A DNA stretch of 46,437 bases from Candidatus Babelota bacterium (GCA_029262575.1 JAJCZC010000002.1:1-46437), one strand, 5' to 3'; shown: positions 17,453-26,634, counted from the first letter of the stretch. Notes: generated by a model from the sequence alone, not told the origin. Numbers and translations are program-made.

Positions 17453-18910
17453 TTATACCATGGCCCCTTTAAACAACCGTTTATCTTTAAACACATCATC
17501 CAAACTATTATATGCTTGCTGATCTTCACCGGTAAGTTCATACGGTTTTTTTTGCTTCCATGACGCCATTGCTTTGTGCATGAGTTTGAATTTTGCAATG
17601 TCAGAATAGGTCCACCGCTCTAAGAAGTAGGCATAACTCTTCCATATATGCACAGTTTTATCATATGATGCTGAGGCAATACATGTGCTATCAGGACTAA
17701 AGGCAACTGATCGCACAAACCCTGTATGGCCCTTAAGCTCACGTAAACATTTGCCCGATTGAGCATCCCATATACGCGCAGTTTTATCATCTGACGCAGA
17801 AGCAATCCATGTGCCATCAGAACTAAAGGCGACTGAACTCACCAAACTCGTATGATCCTTAAGTTCACGCAAAAATGTACCCGATGAAGCATCCCATATG
17901 CGCACAGTTCCATCACGCGATGCTGAGGCAATACATGTGCTATCAGGGCTAAAGGCAACTGAACACACCCAATCTTCATGACCGTTGAGTTCACGCAAAA
18001 ATGTGCCCGATGAAGCATCCCATATACGCACAGTTTTATCATCTGACGCAAAAGCAATCCATGTGCCATCAGGACTAAAGGCAACTGAACTCACCAAACT
18101 CGTATGATCCTTAAGTTCACGTAAAAATGTGCCCGATGAGACATCCCATATGCGCACAGTTTTATCATTTGATGCTGAGGCAATCCGTTTACCATCAGGA
18201 CTAAAAGCAACTGAAAGCACCCAACCTTCATGACCGTTGAGCGCGCACAAACAATCACCCGACCGAACATCCCATATACGCACAACTCCATCAAATGATG
18301 CTGAAGCAATACGTGTGCTATCCGGACTAAAGGCAACTGACCACACCCAATTTGTATGACCCTTGAGCGTACGCACACATTTACCCGACTGAGCATTCCA
18401 TATGCACACAGTTTTGTCATACGATGCTGAGGCAATATATGCGCCATCCGGGCTAAACGTAACTGAATTCACCCAATCTTCATGACCTTCGAGTTTTTGG
18501 AACTCCTTACTATGTTTAATATATTCATTCAATGCTTTATTGATATCGCGCACATAGCATGTCTTAACATCAACCAAAGCAAGAGGCAATTGAGTGTAAT
18601 CCAGATTGTTTTTTAAGATTGAATCAATACATCCATACTTTAATGACGACATGCGCCGTGCTGAGCGTTCGCTAACCTGTTTACTACTGCTTGCAGTGCT
18701 GCTTGAATTACTACACGAAGCATCATTACTGCTTGAAGCATCACTTGATGACGAGGCAACATTTTGCGCACCATAAATAGGCGATAGTACAATTAAAGCT
18801 AAACTAGCGAGCCCAAAGAATTTCCTTCTGAGGTCCATATCGCCACGTTCACCACAACCTTGAGCAAAGCCTGAAAGCGCCACAATTCGGCGCATCAAAG
18901 AAATGTCCAT
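17453..18910 (-). CDS. Exported seven-bladed WD40 propeller protein
   Basis: A 485-residue protein. Seven WD40 units of about 42 residues cover roughly residues 135-430, each with GH or [10 protein letters not shown] and a terminal IWD, enough to close one beta-propeller. The N-terminus holds a hydrophobic leader ([18 protein letters not shown]) preceded by about 28 residues, then a Ser-rich linker. I start at the ATG 18908-18910, which has GGAG six bases upstream; an internal ATG at 18838 would give a cleaner leader but lacks a good RBS. Propellers are protein-interaction platforms; the partner is unknown. An intrinsic terminator follows. Confidence 0.85.
   Translation of the reverse strand: MDISLMRRIVALSGFAQGCGERGDMDLRRKFFGLASLALIVLSPIYGAQNVASSSSDASSSNDASCSNSSSTASSSKQVSERSARRMSSLKYGCIDSILKNNLDYTQLPLALVDVKTCYVRDINKALNEYIKHSKEFQKLEGHEDWVNSVTFSPDGAYIASASYDKTVCIWNAQSGKCVRTLKGHTNWVWSVAFSPDSTRIASASFDGVVRIWDVRSGDCLCALNGHEGWVLSVAFSPDGKRIASASNDKTVRIWDVSSGTFLRELKDHTSLVSSVAFSPDGTWIAFASDDKTVRIWDASSGTFLRELNGHEDWVCSVAFSPDSTCIASASRDGTVRIWDASSGTFLRELKDHTSLVSSVAFSSDGTWIASASDDKTARIWDAQSGKCLRELKGHTGFVRSVAFSPDSTCIASASYDKTVHIWKSYAYFLERWTYSDIAKFKLMHKAMASWKQKKPYELTGEDQQAYNSLDDVFKDKRLFKGAMV
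17640..18495 (-). repeat. Tandem WD40 units, 126-bp period
   Basis: Seven coding repeats of 126 bp. Blades 4 and 6 share [11 protein letters not shown] and GTWIA almost unchanged in DNA, and blades 3 and 5 are also very close, so duplication of a two-blade (252-bp) unit is likely. Confidence 0.75.
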
Positions 18911-19104
18911 AATAAACTCCATTTAAAGGCAAAAAAAACACCATCTAGAACTAATTTTAAAGATTTTTCCATAAATGTCAATTAGAAAATAATAAGCCCG
19001 TGGCCCAAAGTGAACATTGCCGCACGGCAGAGCAAATCGACAATGTTGTGAAACGCCTCTCTATCCAAGTATAAATAGGTAAAAACAGGAGCAATCATAC
19101 CGTT
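18911..19104. other. Intergenic, no supported gene
   Basis: Upstream region of the WD40 gene. A 38-codon minus-strand frame at about 18990-19100 reads like protein but lacks an RBS, so I do not call it. Confidence 0.3.
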
Positions 19105-19152
19105 TAGCGAACAATCACATAGCGAACAATCGCGTAGCGAACAATCGCGTAG
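19105..19152. repeat. Three tandem 15-bp units
   Basis: TAGCGAACAATCRCR is repeated three times in a row; the last two copies are identical. Non-coding context. Confidence 0.6.
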
Positions 19153-19249
19153 ACTTTCTTACTTAAAAACCACCCGACAAGATCCACAAATCCGACATAA
19201 TCATATTAGTAATATTTATCAAGAGCTGCTTTAATCAGAATAAGGAACA

Positions 19250-19355
19250 TCATTTTTCACAATACACACCTGAAGAACTAAACAAATCCTCTCTATTCTT
19301 GCCGGTGAGAGCTGACACTGTCGCCAGTACGAGTTCTTTTGCATTAACTCCAATA
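19250..19355 (-). pseudogene. Possible gene tail cut by an IS
   Basis: The minus frame IGVNAKELVLATVSALTGKN then REDLFSSSG and a stop looks protein-like and begins right at the IS-like end at 19356. It may be the 3' end of a gene interrupted there. Short, so doubtful. Confidence 0.2.
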
Positions 19356-19617
19356 CAGGACCCCCGTAAATAGCTGGAAAAACCTGTGCCCAAGTCTCTG
19401 ATATTCAGCTCAAATATCCCTATTGGTTGACGTTTTCAAAAAAAAAGCCCTCCTGCGTTTGATATTTTACAACAAACGTAGGAGGGCACCATGTTCAAAT
19501 TGGACACTTGTCAACATCTGATCATATATTTAATCGGAACATTGCACGAGCGAAAAGTAAATTTTTTGATTCAAAGGATTGCCCCACCAGATCAGATCTT
19601 TGGTGGTGTGCATGCCT
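19356..19617 (+). mobile_element. Remnant of an IS related to the flanking IS
   Basis: It starts with GGACCCCCGTAAATAGCTG, matching 16 of 19 bases of the end of the IS at the window edges, followed by TTGAC, a poly-A tract, a hairpin and an ATG at 19491. The frame MFKLDTCQHLIIYLIG is like the N-terminus of an IS701-type transposase but stops after 42 codons. The rest of the element is gone. Confidence 0.55.
19447..19487 (+). promoter_or_regulatory. RBS-sequestering hairpin of the IS remnant
   Basis: GCCCTCCTGCGTTTG pairs with CAAACGTAGGAGGGC (15 bp, one G-U). The GGAGG site lies in the 3' arm, four bases before the ATG. Same position and role as the hairpin at 483-522, with different sequence. 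Confidence 0.5.
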
Positions 19618-19637
19618 AAGCCCTGAACTTTACAGCA

Positions 19638-20351
19638 TCACCCATTAAACGGCTCTTTTTTTTCGATCTCGGCTGGTTCTGGAACGTTCAAAAATATATT
19701 AAGAACGTCCCTTTCTGCCTTACTTTTATTCATTTTAAGCAAGTATTCAGTTACTTTTTCATTCTGTTTTTCCCATGCCTCTAGATCAATCTGTTTAGAT
19801 ATAAGGATTTTATAAAGCCCAACCAATGTTAACAATCCTCCGGCACTAACCCCCGCAATTCCAATAGGCATGCCAACTAGATACCCAATTAATGCGTCTG
19901 ACCCTTCATTTAGCATTGATTTAGCAGCCACCAAGCTTAATATACTTGTAGTGCCCCCACCAAAAAAAAGTCGCTTACCTGAGGTGCGTATACTTTTATT
20001 GACCGCCTTCTCTTTTTGCTTTTCAGATAAAACACCCTCTATCCGCCGCAAAATTTCTACACTCTCTTTAAAACCAGGTCTCTTTTTTAAAGCATTTTCA
20101 AAAAATTCAACTGATGGCTTCTGCTGGACATTTATTGCAGCGCTACTTGTAAAAAAATTCTTAGACAACGCATTCTTATTTTTGAAAAACAATGTATTCG
20201 ATTCATTTTCAATACCATTATAAACAAGAAACCCCTTTCCCTTAACTAAGCTGTTCAGAACAATTGCTTTGCCTACATTTGAAAACATTGCATGCACAGG
20301 CACTGAACATATTATTAAACTAAAAAAAGGAAAAAATCGTTTATTCTTCAT
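19638..20351 (-). CDS. Exported protein with two membrane segments
   Basis: A 237-residue protein starting at the ATG 20349-20351 behind AAGGATCC. The leader FFPFFSLIICSVPVHA is shared with the ankyrin protein at 14276. The mature part has a charged helix (about 90-130), then two hydrophobic stretches (TTSILSLVAAKS near 140 and IGIAGVSAGGLLTLVGLYKI near 170), and a charged tail. Possibly a membrane-inserting protein; no family recognised. It may be co-transcribed with the Nudix gene 27 bp upstream. Confidence 0.6.
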   Translation of the reverse strand: MKNKRFFPFFSLIICSVPVHAMFSNVGKAIVLNSLVKGKGFLVYNGIENESNTLFFKNKNALSKNFFTSSAAINVQQKPSVEFFENALKKRPGFKESVEILRRIEGVLSEKQKEKAVNKSIRTSGKRLFFGGGTTSILSLVAAKSMLNEGSDALIGYLVGMPIGIAGVSAGGLLTLVGLYKILISKQIDLEAWEKQNEKVTEYLLKMNKSKAERDVLNIFLNVPEPAEIEKKEPFNG

Positions 20352-20378
20352 ATGGATCCTTATTGAAAGCAATTCATA

Positions 20379-20924
20379 TTATTTTTGCAAAGCAACAAAC
20401 TCAACATCCATGGGCTTATTACGATAATCCATCATTTCTTGATAACCGGATGCCCCCTTTGTTGTAGCATGCTTCACAAGCGCGGTCACTAATACAGAGA
20501 CTGGATATTTTTGGTTGTTAGCATCCTGTTCTATCAAATCCTGAGCTGGAGCCCACACATATTTTTCAATTTCAAGAGGATCAAGCTTAACTTTTTCGGT
20601 ATGCTTTTTTTCTAAATAAGCAGCATAATAATGCGTGATGCCCGTAGCACCAAAACGATTCGCTTTAATTTTTGCAGTCATTGCAATCAGAGAAATTGTG
20701 TTGGCATCGAACTCAAGGCCAACTTCTTCGGCACATTCACGCACTACAGCTATGCGTGGCAGCTCATTTTTATCAACAGCACCACCTGGAAACAATAGGC
20801 CTTCTTTATGTCTATCCTTCACCAAAAGAACATTGATCTTATTCTGTATTTCTTTAAAAACAAGCATGCGAGCAGCATTAGTTGCAGTGTAAGGTTCAGG
20901 CATTCCTGATTTATTGCGTATCAC
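20379..20924 (-). CDS. Nudix hydrolase domain, 3' part of a split gene
   Basis: A 181-residue open frame starting at GTG 20922. A complete Nudix box runs from GGAVDKNE to AVVRECAEEVGL, fitting GX5EX7REUXEEXGU, so it should hydrolyse a nucleoside diphosphate linked to another moiety; the substrate cannot be read. The frame is open upstream of the GTG back to the TAA at 20970-20972 and continues in phase with the gene before it (FENYYSDNDHIQWVIRNKSG). Plant-type Nudix proteins have such an N-terminal domain, so this is probably the 3' half of one exported protein. No RBS supports the GTG. Confidence 0.75.
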   Translation of the reverse strand: MIRNKSGMPEPYTATNAARMLVFKEIQNKINVLLVKDRHKEGLLFPGGAVDKNELPRIAVVRECAEEVGLEFDANTISLIAMTAKIKANRFGATGITHYYAAYLEKKHTEKVKLDPLEIEKYVWAPAQDLIEQDANNQKYPVSVLVTALVKHATTKGASGYQEMMDYRNKPMDVEFVALQK

Positions 20925-20969
20925 CCATTGGATATGATCATTGTCAGAGTAATAATTTTCAAACCCAGC

Positions 20970-21245
20970 TTATTGCGCCGCAAAGTGCAGATGACCTAAT
21001 GAATGAGGAATATCAATATAAAAAGCCTTGCCATCATCTTGAAAATGGCTGACAAATTTTTTTAAATTCTTAGATAATTCTTCATTTTTTTGCGTTTTGG
21101 GAACCTCGATCACCCTGCTTCCAAACCTTGTTTTGCTAAATGTAAGATTACCGTATGCTTCTTTTTTGTCGCTTATATTTAGCGATGCGGAAAACGTTAT
21201 ACTCGAGGTTAATATCACTGCCAACACGCTCAGTACATTTTTCAT
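20970..21245 (-). CDS. Exported N-terminal part of the split Nudix protein
   Basis: A 91-residue frame from the ATG 21243-21245 (GAGGA about 12 bases upstream) with a signal peptide (MKNVLSVLAVILTSSITFSA). The rest, ending FYIDIPHSLGHLHFAAQ, resembles the strand-helix before the Nudix fold in Nudix proteins with a GNAT-like N-domain. It stops at a TAA that is in frame with the Nudix domain, 198 codons before that domain's own stop. Either a pseudogene caused by a CAA-to-TAA-type change, or two polypeptides that associate. Confidence 0.6.
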   Translation of the reverse strand: MKNVLSVLAVILTSSITFSASLNISDKKEAYGNLTFSKTRFGSRVIEVPKTQKNEELSKNLKKFVSHFQDDGKAFYIDIPHSLGHLHFAAQ

Positions 21246-21296
21246 TTTTTTAATTTCCTCAACTGGTTTTGAATCCACATTAATTACTGTTATGAC

Positions 21297-21563
21297 CTAT
21301 TTTTTGCTCTGAATATCATTTTTATTTTTGCTATTAAATACCTTTTTTACATGCTCAACAATGCCAGGGAAGTCTTCATTTAATGCGCGCTTAATTTGAT
21401 TAAAGGTCTCCGACGTGTAACCTTGTTTTTTAATTTTCTGTTCTATCCAATCGTGAACATCGTCTCCTGGCCCAGGACCATCAGAGCCCAATAAACTCAC
21501 AGTGCAAAAAGCCAACATCGACAACAATGTCGTCGACAATAATGTCAGTAAATATTTATGCAT
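21297..21563 (-). CDS. Small exported hypothetical protein
   Basis: An 88-residue protein from ATG 21561-21563, with AGAGG seven bases upstream. The leader MHKYLLTLLSTTLLSMLAFC contains a short duplication (TLLSTTLLS; ACAATGTCGTCGACAATAAT in DNA). The mature part is acidic then basic: a Gly/Pro/Asp stretch (GSDGPGPGDDVHDWI) and a helix (FPGIVEHVKKVF). Leader shared with 16734. Function unknown. Confidence 0.55.
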   Translation of the reverse strand: MHKYLLTLLSTTLLSMLAFCTVSLLGSDGPGPGDDVHDWIEQKIKKQGYTSETFNQIKRALNEDFPGIVEHVKKVFNSKNKNDIQSKK

Positions 21564-21590
21564 GCTCATTCCTCTTATTTAACTGCTTAA

Positions 21591-22205
21591 TCAAATCAAT
21601 AGATAGCATTCTATCATAAAATGATCGGATGCCAAGCAATAGTCATCTTTTATGGACTCATCAATATTATATGGCCTATTCGCTCCTGGATCATATGCAC
21701 CGTTGATTGCATAACTAAGCAATATTAAACTCTCTTTTGCATTCGTGAAACAAACATCCAACGTGTTACATTCAAAGTCACCGCCTTTAACTTTACATGC
21801 ATATAAATCATCTTCAAAGCCACCCCAAGAGCCCGGTTCGCCATAATGGCCCATAACACTCGCATCACGCACATCTGCACTTGCAATATACTTGGCAAGC
21901 GAATCCTTAAGATCCCGCTGCATTTGCTGCATAAGACTTTGGGCCTCATCCTCTAAATATACCGCATCAAAAAAATAGCGCTTACGCTTCTCCCAACTAT
22001 TTGGCGTGTCCAGATCACAACGCGAGCACCGCATGTTATAATTTGCTATATTAAGATACTCTTTGCTCTGGCTGGGGATAGGCGGAATGTGCGCTTTATA
22101 TTTGAAATCTGGCCTATTTAGATCGACACCCTGGCAAGCATTTTCTTTGCAATCTATGTTAATTGGTAACCAAAGGCTGATCATGAAAAGCGCTAAAAGC
22201 AACAT
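21591..22205 (-). CDS. Internally deleted EEP-family paralogue, exported
   Basis: A 204-residue protein whose N-terminal 100 residues (LNRPDFKYK, LNIANYNMR, LMQQMQRDLKDSL) and C-terminal 95 (ADVRDASVMGHYGEPGSWGG, LASDHFM) match the two ends of the 535-residue EEP protein at 23234, while the middle of about 340 residues is absent with the frame kept. It lacks the Glu and His blocks of the EEP fold, so it cannot be an active enzyme of that type. It still has a leader and RBS (AGGGA), so it may be expressed as a shortened exported protein. Confidence 0.65.
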   Translation of the reverse strand: MLLLALFMISLWLPINIDCKENACQGVDLNRPDFKYKAHIPPIPSQSKEYLNIANYNMRCSRCDLDTPNSWEKRKRYFFDAVYLEDEAQSLMQQMQRDLKDSLAKYIASADVRDASVMGHYGEPGSWGGFEDDLYACKVKGGDFECNTLDVCFTNAKESLILLSYAINGAYDPGANRPYNIDESIKDDYCLASDHFMIECYLLI

Positions 22206-22307
22206 GCGTGTCCCTAAAAAAAATTTAATATGTTTATTTCGCCAACATTGTAAATATAATGTTAATCTATATCAAAAATCATTCAAGCGACACGATCAGC
22301 TCAAACC

Positions 22308-23222
22308 TCACCAATAGAGCTCCACCTGAACCGGAAGATGATCTGACGGCGAATCATCACGATTAGATAAGTCATTTTTGAGCTTTTGCTTATAGGCAAC
22401 AGCCGGTTGCCCCTTTACATCTTTGAGAAAAACACCATCTAATTGTGACAAATCCTTGATGTTTTTAGGCTTAAACGCATCATCAGAATAACCCACAAAA
22501 GTCCCCGACAACTGATTTCCGCTCTGGTCCTTAATGGATGTGAGCGCATCCTGAAATCCTGCACTTGTGATCATGCTTCTATGCTCTGCGCCCTGTTTAT
22601 CATCAAAAAAATTAAAATCACCACACCAAACAATAGGATCTTTAGCATTGCGATCTTTGATTAATTTCAAAGCCAAAGCAATAGAGAAGGTTTTTTCATC
22701 TTCCGCGAGCCCTAAATGGGTGTTATAAATGTTCAGCTTCCCATCAGACTGCGAGCGCTGTGTTTTATCTTTTTTCAGCAACCTCACATGAGTCAATATG
22801 CATCCCCATTTATACCACTTGTTTCCAATAGGCTTAGTTGGATCTTCATTATTATACCACCAACAATTCTCTTCATCCAACGTATATGTATTCTTTTTAT
22901 ATGCAGTAATAAGTGTTTCCGAAAGCGCTGAGCTGTTTGCCGCTTTCATAATCGATTCATAGCCCAAACTAAACAGGTGCGCACATAATTTCGCAGCCTC
23001 TGTTTTACGCACTTCCTGTATGCACAGTACATCAGGACTCAGCATCTCTATCTGGTTTACGACCTTGGGCATACGATTATCTAAAGACAACTGAGTATTT
23101 TCTAGCCCATGCCGGCAGCATACATTATAAGTAACGATGCGCGTACTCACATCTCTATCATCACCATTCGAGGCATTTAAGTTCATGACCAAAAGCAAAA
23201 ATAGTGTCATCATAAAACTCAT
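22308..23222 (-). CDS. Exported endonuclease/exonuclease/phosphatase (EEP) family enzyme
   Basis: A 304-residue enzyme starting at the ATG 23220-23222 (GGAG seven bases upstream). All EEP motifs are present in order: TYNVC, CIQEVRK, YNTHLGL, WCGDFNFFDD, LDGVF and PSDHLPVQVEL. The superfamily cleaves phosphodiester or phosphate-ester bonds in DNA, RNA, or lipids such as sphingomyelin with Mg2+. Export (leader MSFMMTLFLLLVMNLNAS) suggests extracellular or host nucleic acid or membrane lipid as target. It lies 11 bp after the stop of the larger EEP gene, likely one operon. Confidence 0.85.
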   Translation of the reverse strand: MSFMMTLFLLLVMNLNASNGDDRDVSTRIVTYNVCCRHGLENTQLSLDNRMPKVVNQIEMLSPDVLCIQEVRKTEAAKLCAHLFSLGYESIMKAANSSALSETLITAYKKNTYTLDEENCWWYNNEDPTKPIGNKWYKWGCILTHVRLLKKDKTQRSQSDGKLNIYNTHLGLAEDEKTFSIALALKLIKDRNAKDPIVWCGDFNFFDDKQGAEHRSMITSAGFQDALTSIKDQSGNQLSGTFVGYSDDAFKPKNIKDLSQLDGVFLKDVKGQPAVAYKQKLKNDLSNRDDSPSDHLPVQVELYW

Positions 23223-23233
23223 ATCCAAACTCC

Positions 23234-24841
23234 TTAATCAAACAACCAATAAAAGCCTAACATAAAATGATCTGAGGCCAAATGATGATCAACCCCTATT
23301 TCTTCATCAATCTCATATAGCCTGTTTTCATGAGAATCATATGCGCCATTAAAAGCATAGCTAAACAAAATCAAGCTGTTCTTTGGATGCATAAAACCGA
23401 CATCTAAGGTTTCGCATTCAAATCCACCTTCTTGCAATTTACTTGCATATGGATCATCTTCAAAGCCGCCCCAGCTGCCCGGCTCGCCATAATGTCCCAT
23501 AATGCTTAAATCACGAACATCGGCACAATCTATGCTCTGAAGAAAATATTGATATAAAGATGCCCCATTGCACGATACATAAAATCGCTCACCCAATGCA
23601 ACCCAAAAATCATCTTGAGCGACCTCTTTAATAGTTGAAGTTTCCGCATCAACCATAGCTTGTGTTAATCCGAGATGATCATAGTGCGCATTGAACACAA
23701 AAAACTCTTTAGCCGATTCCTTGTCTTTTAATTTTGCCCATATAACAATGCGATTACGCGAAGCCCCCTCATCATGTGACGGCACATGAGGTGTTTTTGA
23801 TAACCAACGTACGCCACTTTCCAAACATACAAAGCGCTCCTTTTTATAACCAATCGTCAAAAGCTCATCAATCCAGTCATCGGGCTTAACATCTTTAAGT
23901 GGTGTGCCATCATAAGCAGTGAAGCCGATAAAATCATGAAGCGGCATCTCTTTTTTTAGATCTTGCGCTTGCAAATAAGTTACTTCTTGGAATGTTATAA
24001 CTTCAGGCATTTTTTTATAAATAATGTTTGTATTCGCCTTCGCATTGCCCTCTTTGACCAAATTTGAATGAAATAACTGAAATTGGTCATAGGGATTCGG
24101 GTCATCAAAAGAAACATCTTGTATTTTTTTTCCCTTTGGAAAACGGAACACAAAATGCAAAATATAGTGAGGTTCTTTTGAGACCTTTTTACCAGTATCC
24201 TTATTACGATAATAAACATCGCCCAACTTGGCATATGAAGTATATTCTGCACCCAATTGATCTGCAACATCTGTTTCGAGTGCGTGCAATAGCGAAGCTA
24301 ACTCCGCAAACTCTTCCGGCGATGGTCGAGATGCATGACGCCTGAGCACTATAATCAATCTATAGGGATAAGGAAAGTTACCATACACACATTCTTTTTC
24401 CATGTCATACCCAACTTTGAGAGCTAAACGAAAAGATGCGGTTTGCCCAATCGGGAATGGTTCTTTATTTTTAAATCTACAGGTAAAACAATCTTTATCA
24501 CATGCAAACTCTTTATTCTGCACCATGGCAGGCAAATGAGATTTGAGCGCATCTTGCAAATCATTTTGCATTTGCTCCATAAGTCGATTTGCCTCATCTT
24601 CATAACCGATGGTTTTGAAAAAAAATGGCTTTCGCTTTTGCCATGTATTTTGAGGCGACTCAGAGCCAGGATATGCATAGCGAATGTTATAGTTTGCAAC
24701 ATTGATATACCGCTTCGATTGAATAGGTATCGATGGAATCTCTTTTTTTTGCTTGTAATGGGGGCGATTCAGCTTCTGTGCCCTTAATTGATTTGAACCG
24801 AAACATAAGAGGCTATAAACAATAACTCCGATGTATTTCAT
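23234..24841 (-). CDS. Large exported EEP-family protein with an altered DxN motif
   Basis: A 535-residue protein from ATG 24839-24841 with leader MKYIGVIVYSLLCFGSNQLRA. EEP blocks are visible: VANYNIRY, VITFQEVTY, FVFNAHYDHLG and LASDHFMLGF. Where GDFN is expected, the sequence is IMGHYGEPGSWGG, so both the Asp and the Asn of the DxN motif seem replaced. About 170 residues are inserted between the first motif and the Glu block, with a Cys pair (CDKDCFTC). It may be inactive or have a different function. First gene of a run with 22308 and 21591. Confidence 0.75.
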   Translation of the reverse strand: MKYIGVIVYSLLCFGSNQLRAQKLNRPHYKQKKEIPSIPIQSKRYINVANYNIRYAYPGSESPQNTWQKRKPFFFKTIGYEDEANRLMEQMQNDLQDALKSHLPAMVQNKEFACDKDCFTCRFKNKEPFPIGQTASFRLALKVGYDMEKECVYGNFPYPYRLIIVLRRHASRPSPEEFAELASLLHALETDVADQLGAEYTSYAKLGDVYYRNKDTGKKVSKEPHYILHFVFRFPKGKKIQDVSFDDPNPYDQFQLFHSNLVKEGNAKANTNIIYKKMPEVITFQEVTYLQAQDLKKEMPLHDFIGFTAYDGTPLKDVKPDDWIDELLTIGYKKERFVCLESGVRWLSKTPHVPSHDEGASRNRIVIWAKLKDKESAKEFFVFNAHYDHLGLTQAMVDAETSTIKEVAQDDFWVALGERFYVSCNGASLYQYFLQSIDCADVRDLSIMGHYGEPGSWGGFEDDPYASKLQEGGFECETLDVGFMHPKNSLILFSYAFNGAYDSHENRLYEIDEEIGVDHHLASDHFMLGFYWLFD

Positions 24842-24910
24842 GTAAGTTGACCTAAATGTACGCGTTAAAAGGATATATAAGAACAATAGTAGCATCTCTT
24901 TTCAAAATTA

Positions 24911-24942
24911 AAAAGCGCCCACAAACAATTGTGAGCGCTTTT
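24911..24942. terminator. Bidirectional terminator
   Basis: AAAAGCGC-CACAA pairs with TTGTG-GCGCTTTT (13 pairs, one mismatch) around ACAA, with T-tracts on both sides. It lies 27 bases after the minus-strand gene at 24969. Confidence 0.75.
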
Positions 24943-24968
24943 AATGCTAACTATGCTAACTTTGCTGA

Positions 24969-25865
24969 TTATTTTTTAACGCGAGCCTTTTGGATGAAGA
25001 AAAGCTCTCCTGCTAAAAGATTCAACTGTGCTCCCAGCTTTTGATCTTCAGTTGAAGCTCTGCGATAGAATTTACCTAAAACCCCTGCAGCCAGTTCGCT
25101 AATTGCCCGCAAACCAACTATGTTCAACTCAGGACATCGGGCACGCATTGATGCACAATGATTAGCTGCTTGCTCGGGTGGAGCTACCAATGTGACATCG
25201 CCCGGATGTTTTTTCGCCCATTCAGACATCTCTCTTGCTGGAAGCAATTCAATCGACACATTGTTCAATGCTGGATATACATGTTTTCGAATCCATGCGA
25301 TCAATGTCTTGCGATCCAATGTTTTGGCTTCAACTTCTTGTTGTAACTCTTTTGCATGCTTTGGATCGTTGCCTACTATCTCTAGTAACGCTTTATAATC
25401 TTTAATGCCATTTTCATCCAATGGAAAACCTGGCACAAAACAAGTAATCCGCTTAAGTTTATGCTTGAGCACAACTTGATTCAGAGCACACAATATTTGA
25501 AGCATTGTGCAAAAACCGCCACCTTGCGTGACAACATTTGGAACAACTTTGCCTGTCTTAACAACCATAAGGCCTGACAAGGCTTCTTTTAGTGCATCGC
25601 GATTTTTAACATTCTCTAAAGTTTTTGGAAACTTCCAATCATTTTTGCGCCATGTTTTTTGCGTTACTTCAACTGCTGCCGACAACGTATCATCTGCTGG
25701 TTTCACACCAGTACAATCCAAAATCTGTTTAAGCTTATCGGTAATTTGCCCATTTTCATCCACAAGCCGCCCAGCTACCTGCTTTGAAATATCACCATCT
25801 GAACTTGCAACAATTGTTGCCGAAAATGAAACGCACAGCGCTAAAGATAACATCATCTTTTGCAT
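24969..25865 (-). CDS. Exported hypothetical protein
   Basis: A 298-residue protein with leader MQKMMLSLALCVSFSATIVASS behind AGGAGAAGG. After about 110 helical residues comes a Gly-rich turn and strand (VVTQGGGFCTMLQILCALNQ), then alternating strands and helices (RITCFVPGFPL, NNVSIELLPAREM, DVTLVAPPEQAANHCASMRA) that suggest a Rossmann-like alpha/beta fold. I do not recognise the family. Leader DNA is nearly the same as that of the NADAR gene at 26635. It is followed by a terminator and likely is a single-gene unit. Confidence 0.65.
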   Translation of the reverse strand: MQKMMLSLALCVSFSATIVASSDGDISKQVAGRLVDENGQITDKLKQILDCTGVKPADDTLSAAVEVTQKTWRKNDWKFPKTLENVKNRDALKEALSGLMVVKTGKVVPNVVTQGGGFCTMLQILCALNQVVLKHKLKRITCFVPGFPLDENGIKDYKALLEIVGNDPKHAKELQQEVEAKTLDRKTLIAWIRKHVYPALNNVSIELLPAREMSEWAKKHPGDVTLVAPPEQAANHCASMRARCPELNIVGLRAISELAAGVLGKFYRRASTEDQKLGAQLNLLAGELFFIQKARVKK

Positions 25866-26046
25866 GCCTTCTCCTTGAAAAAAAGATTGTAATTTATTAA
25901 AAACTACAACTTATCATAATTAAAAAAGTATTTTTTTGATACCTTTTTGATCAACGTCCAATGCATGCTTTTATTGACTTTATTAAAGCAATAATTTAAC
26001 TTATAAGCGTTAAGATAATATGAAAAAACTATCAGAGAATTTTTTT

Positions 26047-26613
26047 ATGAAGAAGATCATTTCATTATTACTCATTCTTTTATTACAAAACTGTTCTAAT
26101 GCGGCTTCATTTCAAAAAATTTTTAAATTATCAAAAGAAGAACAACTGCGCGAAGCAATTGGAAAAAGCGATGCTAATCACGTACAAAAACTTATTAGCG
26201 AAAATGCAAACGTGAATCATGCATTTAGGCTAGGGTTTACACCATTAATGGACGCCTATAACAACCTTGAAATCACCAAATCTTTATTGAATGCTGGAGC
26301 AAACGTGAACCAAGCAAGTGATAATGGTTGCACAGCATTAAGTATGGCTGCTACATATGGTCACAATAAAGAGGTTCTTATTATTCTACACAAAGCTGGC
26401 GCTAAAATAGATGCTCAAAATGATCAAGGAGAAACTCCATTAATGTGCGCTGCACGAGCAGAAAACCTTATATGTCTGAGATTTCTAGTTGAACATGGTG
26501 CCGATAAAACAGTTAAAAACAAAAAAAATCAAACTGCATATCATATTGCGCAAGAATTTGATCACTGCCCAGAAAGTAGAGTTTTACTTAACACCTGTGA
26601 TTGTAAGCCCTAA
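26047..26613 (+). CDS. Exported ankyrin-repeat protein
   Basis: A 188-residue protein. The ATG at 26047 gives the leader MKKIISLLLILLLQNCSNA; an in-frame ATG nine codons earlier is possible. At least four ankyrin units follow: LREAIGKSDANHVQKLIS, FTPLMDAYNNLEITKSLL, CTALSMAATYGHNKEVLIIL and ETPLMCAARAENLICLRFL with GADKTVKNKKNQTAYHIAQ. They are canonical, so a folded interaction domain is sure. The Cys-rich tail (NTCDCKP) is unusual. It lies convergent with the NADAR gene, 21 bp apart. Confidence 0.85.
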   Translation: MKKIISLLLILLLQNCSNAASFQKIFKLSKEEQLREAIGKSDANHVQKLISENANVNHAFRLGFTPLMDAYNNLEITKSLLNAGANVNQASDNGCTALSMAATYGHNKEVLIILHKAGAKIDAQNDQGETPLMCAARAENLICLRFLVEHGADKTVKNKKNQTAYHIAQEFDHCPESRVLLNTCDCKP

Positions 26614-26634
26614 AGACTTAAAAAACGCATAACT

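Noticed and set aside
18985-19102. 38-codon minus-strand frame beginning MIAPVFTYLYLDREAF
   Set aside because: Too short, no RBS, no recognisable family.
19105-19152. CRISPR-like array
   Set aside because: The 15-bp units are directly adjacent without spacers; no cas genes or other array seen in the window.
4681-21245. Stop-codon reassignment as an explanation of the split genes
   Set aside because: TAA, TAG and TGA all end intact, full-length genes throughout the window, so nonsense mutation is simpler.
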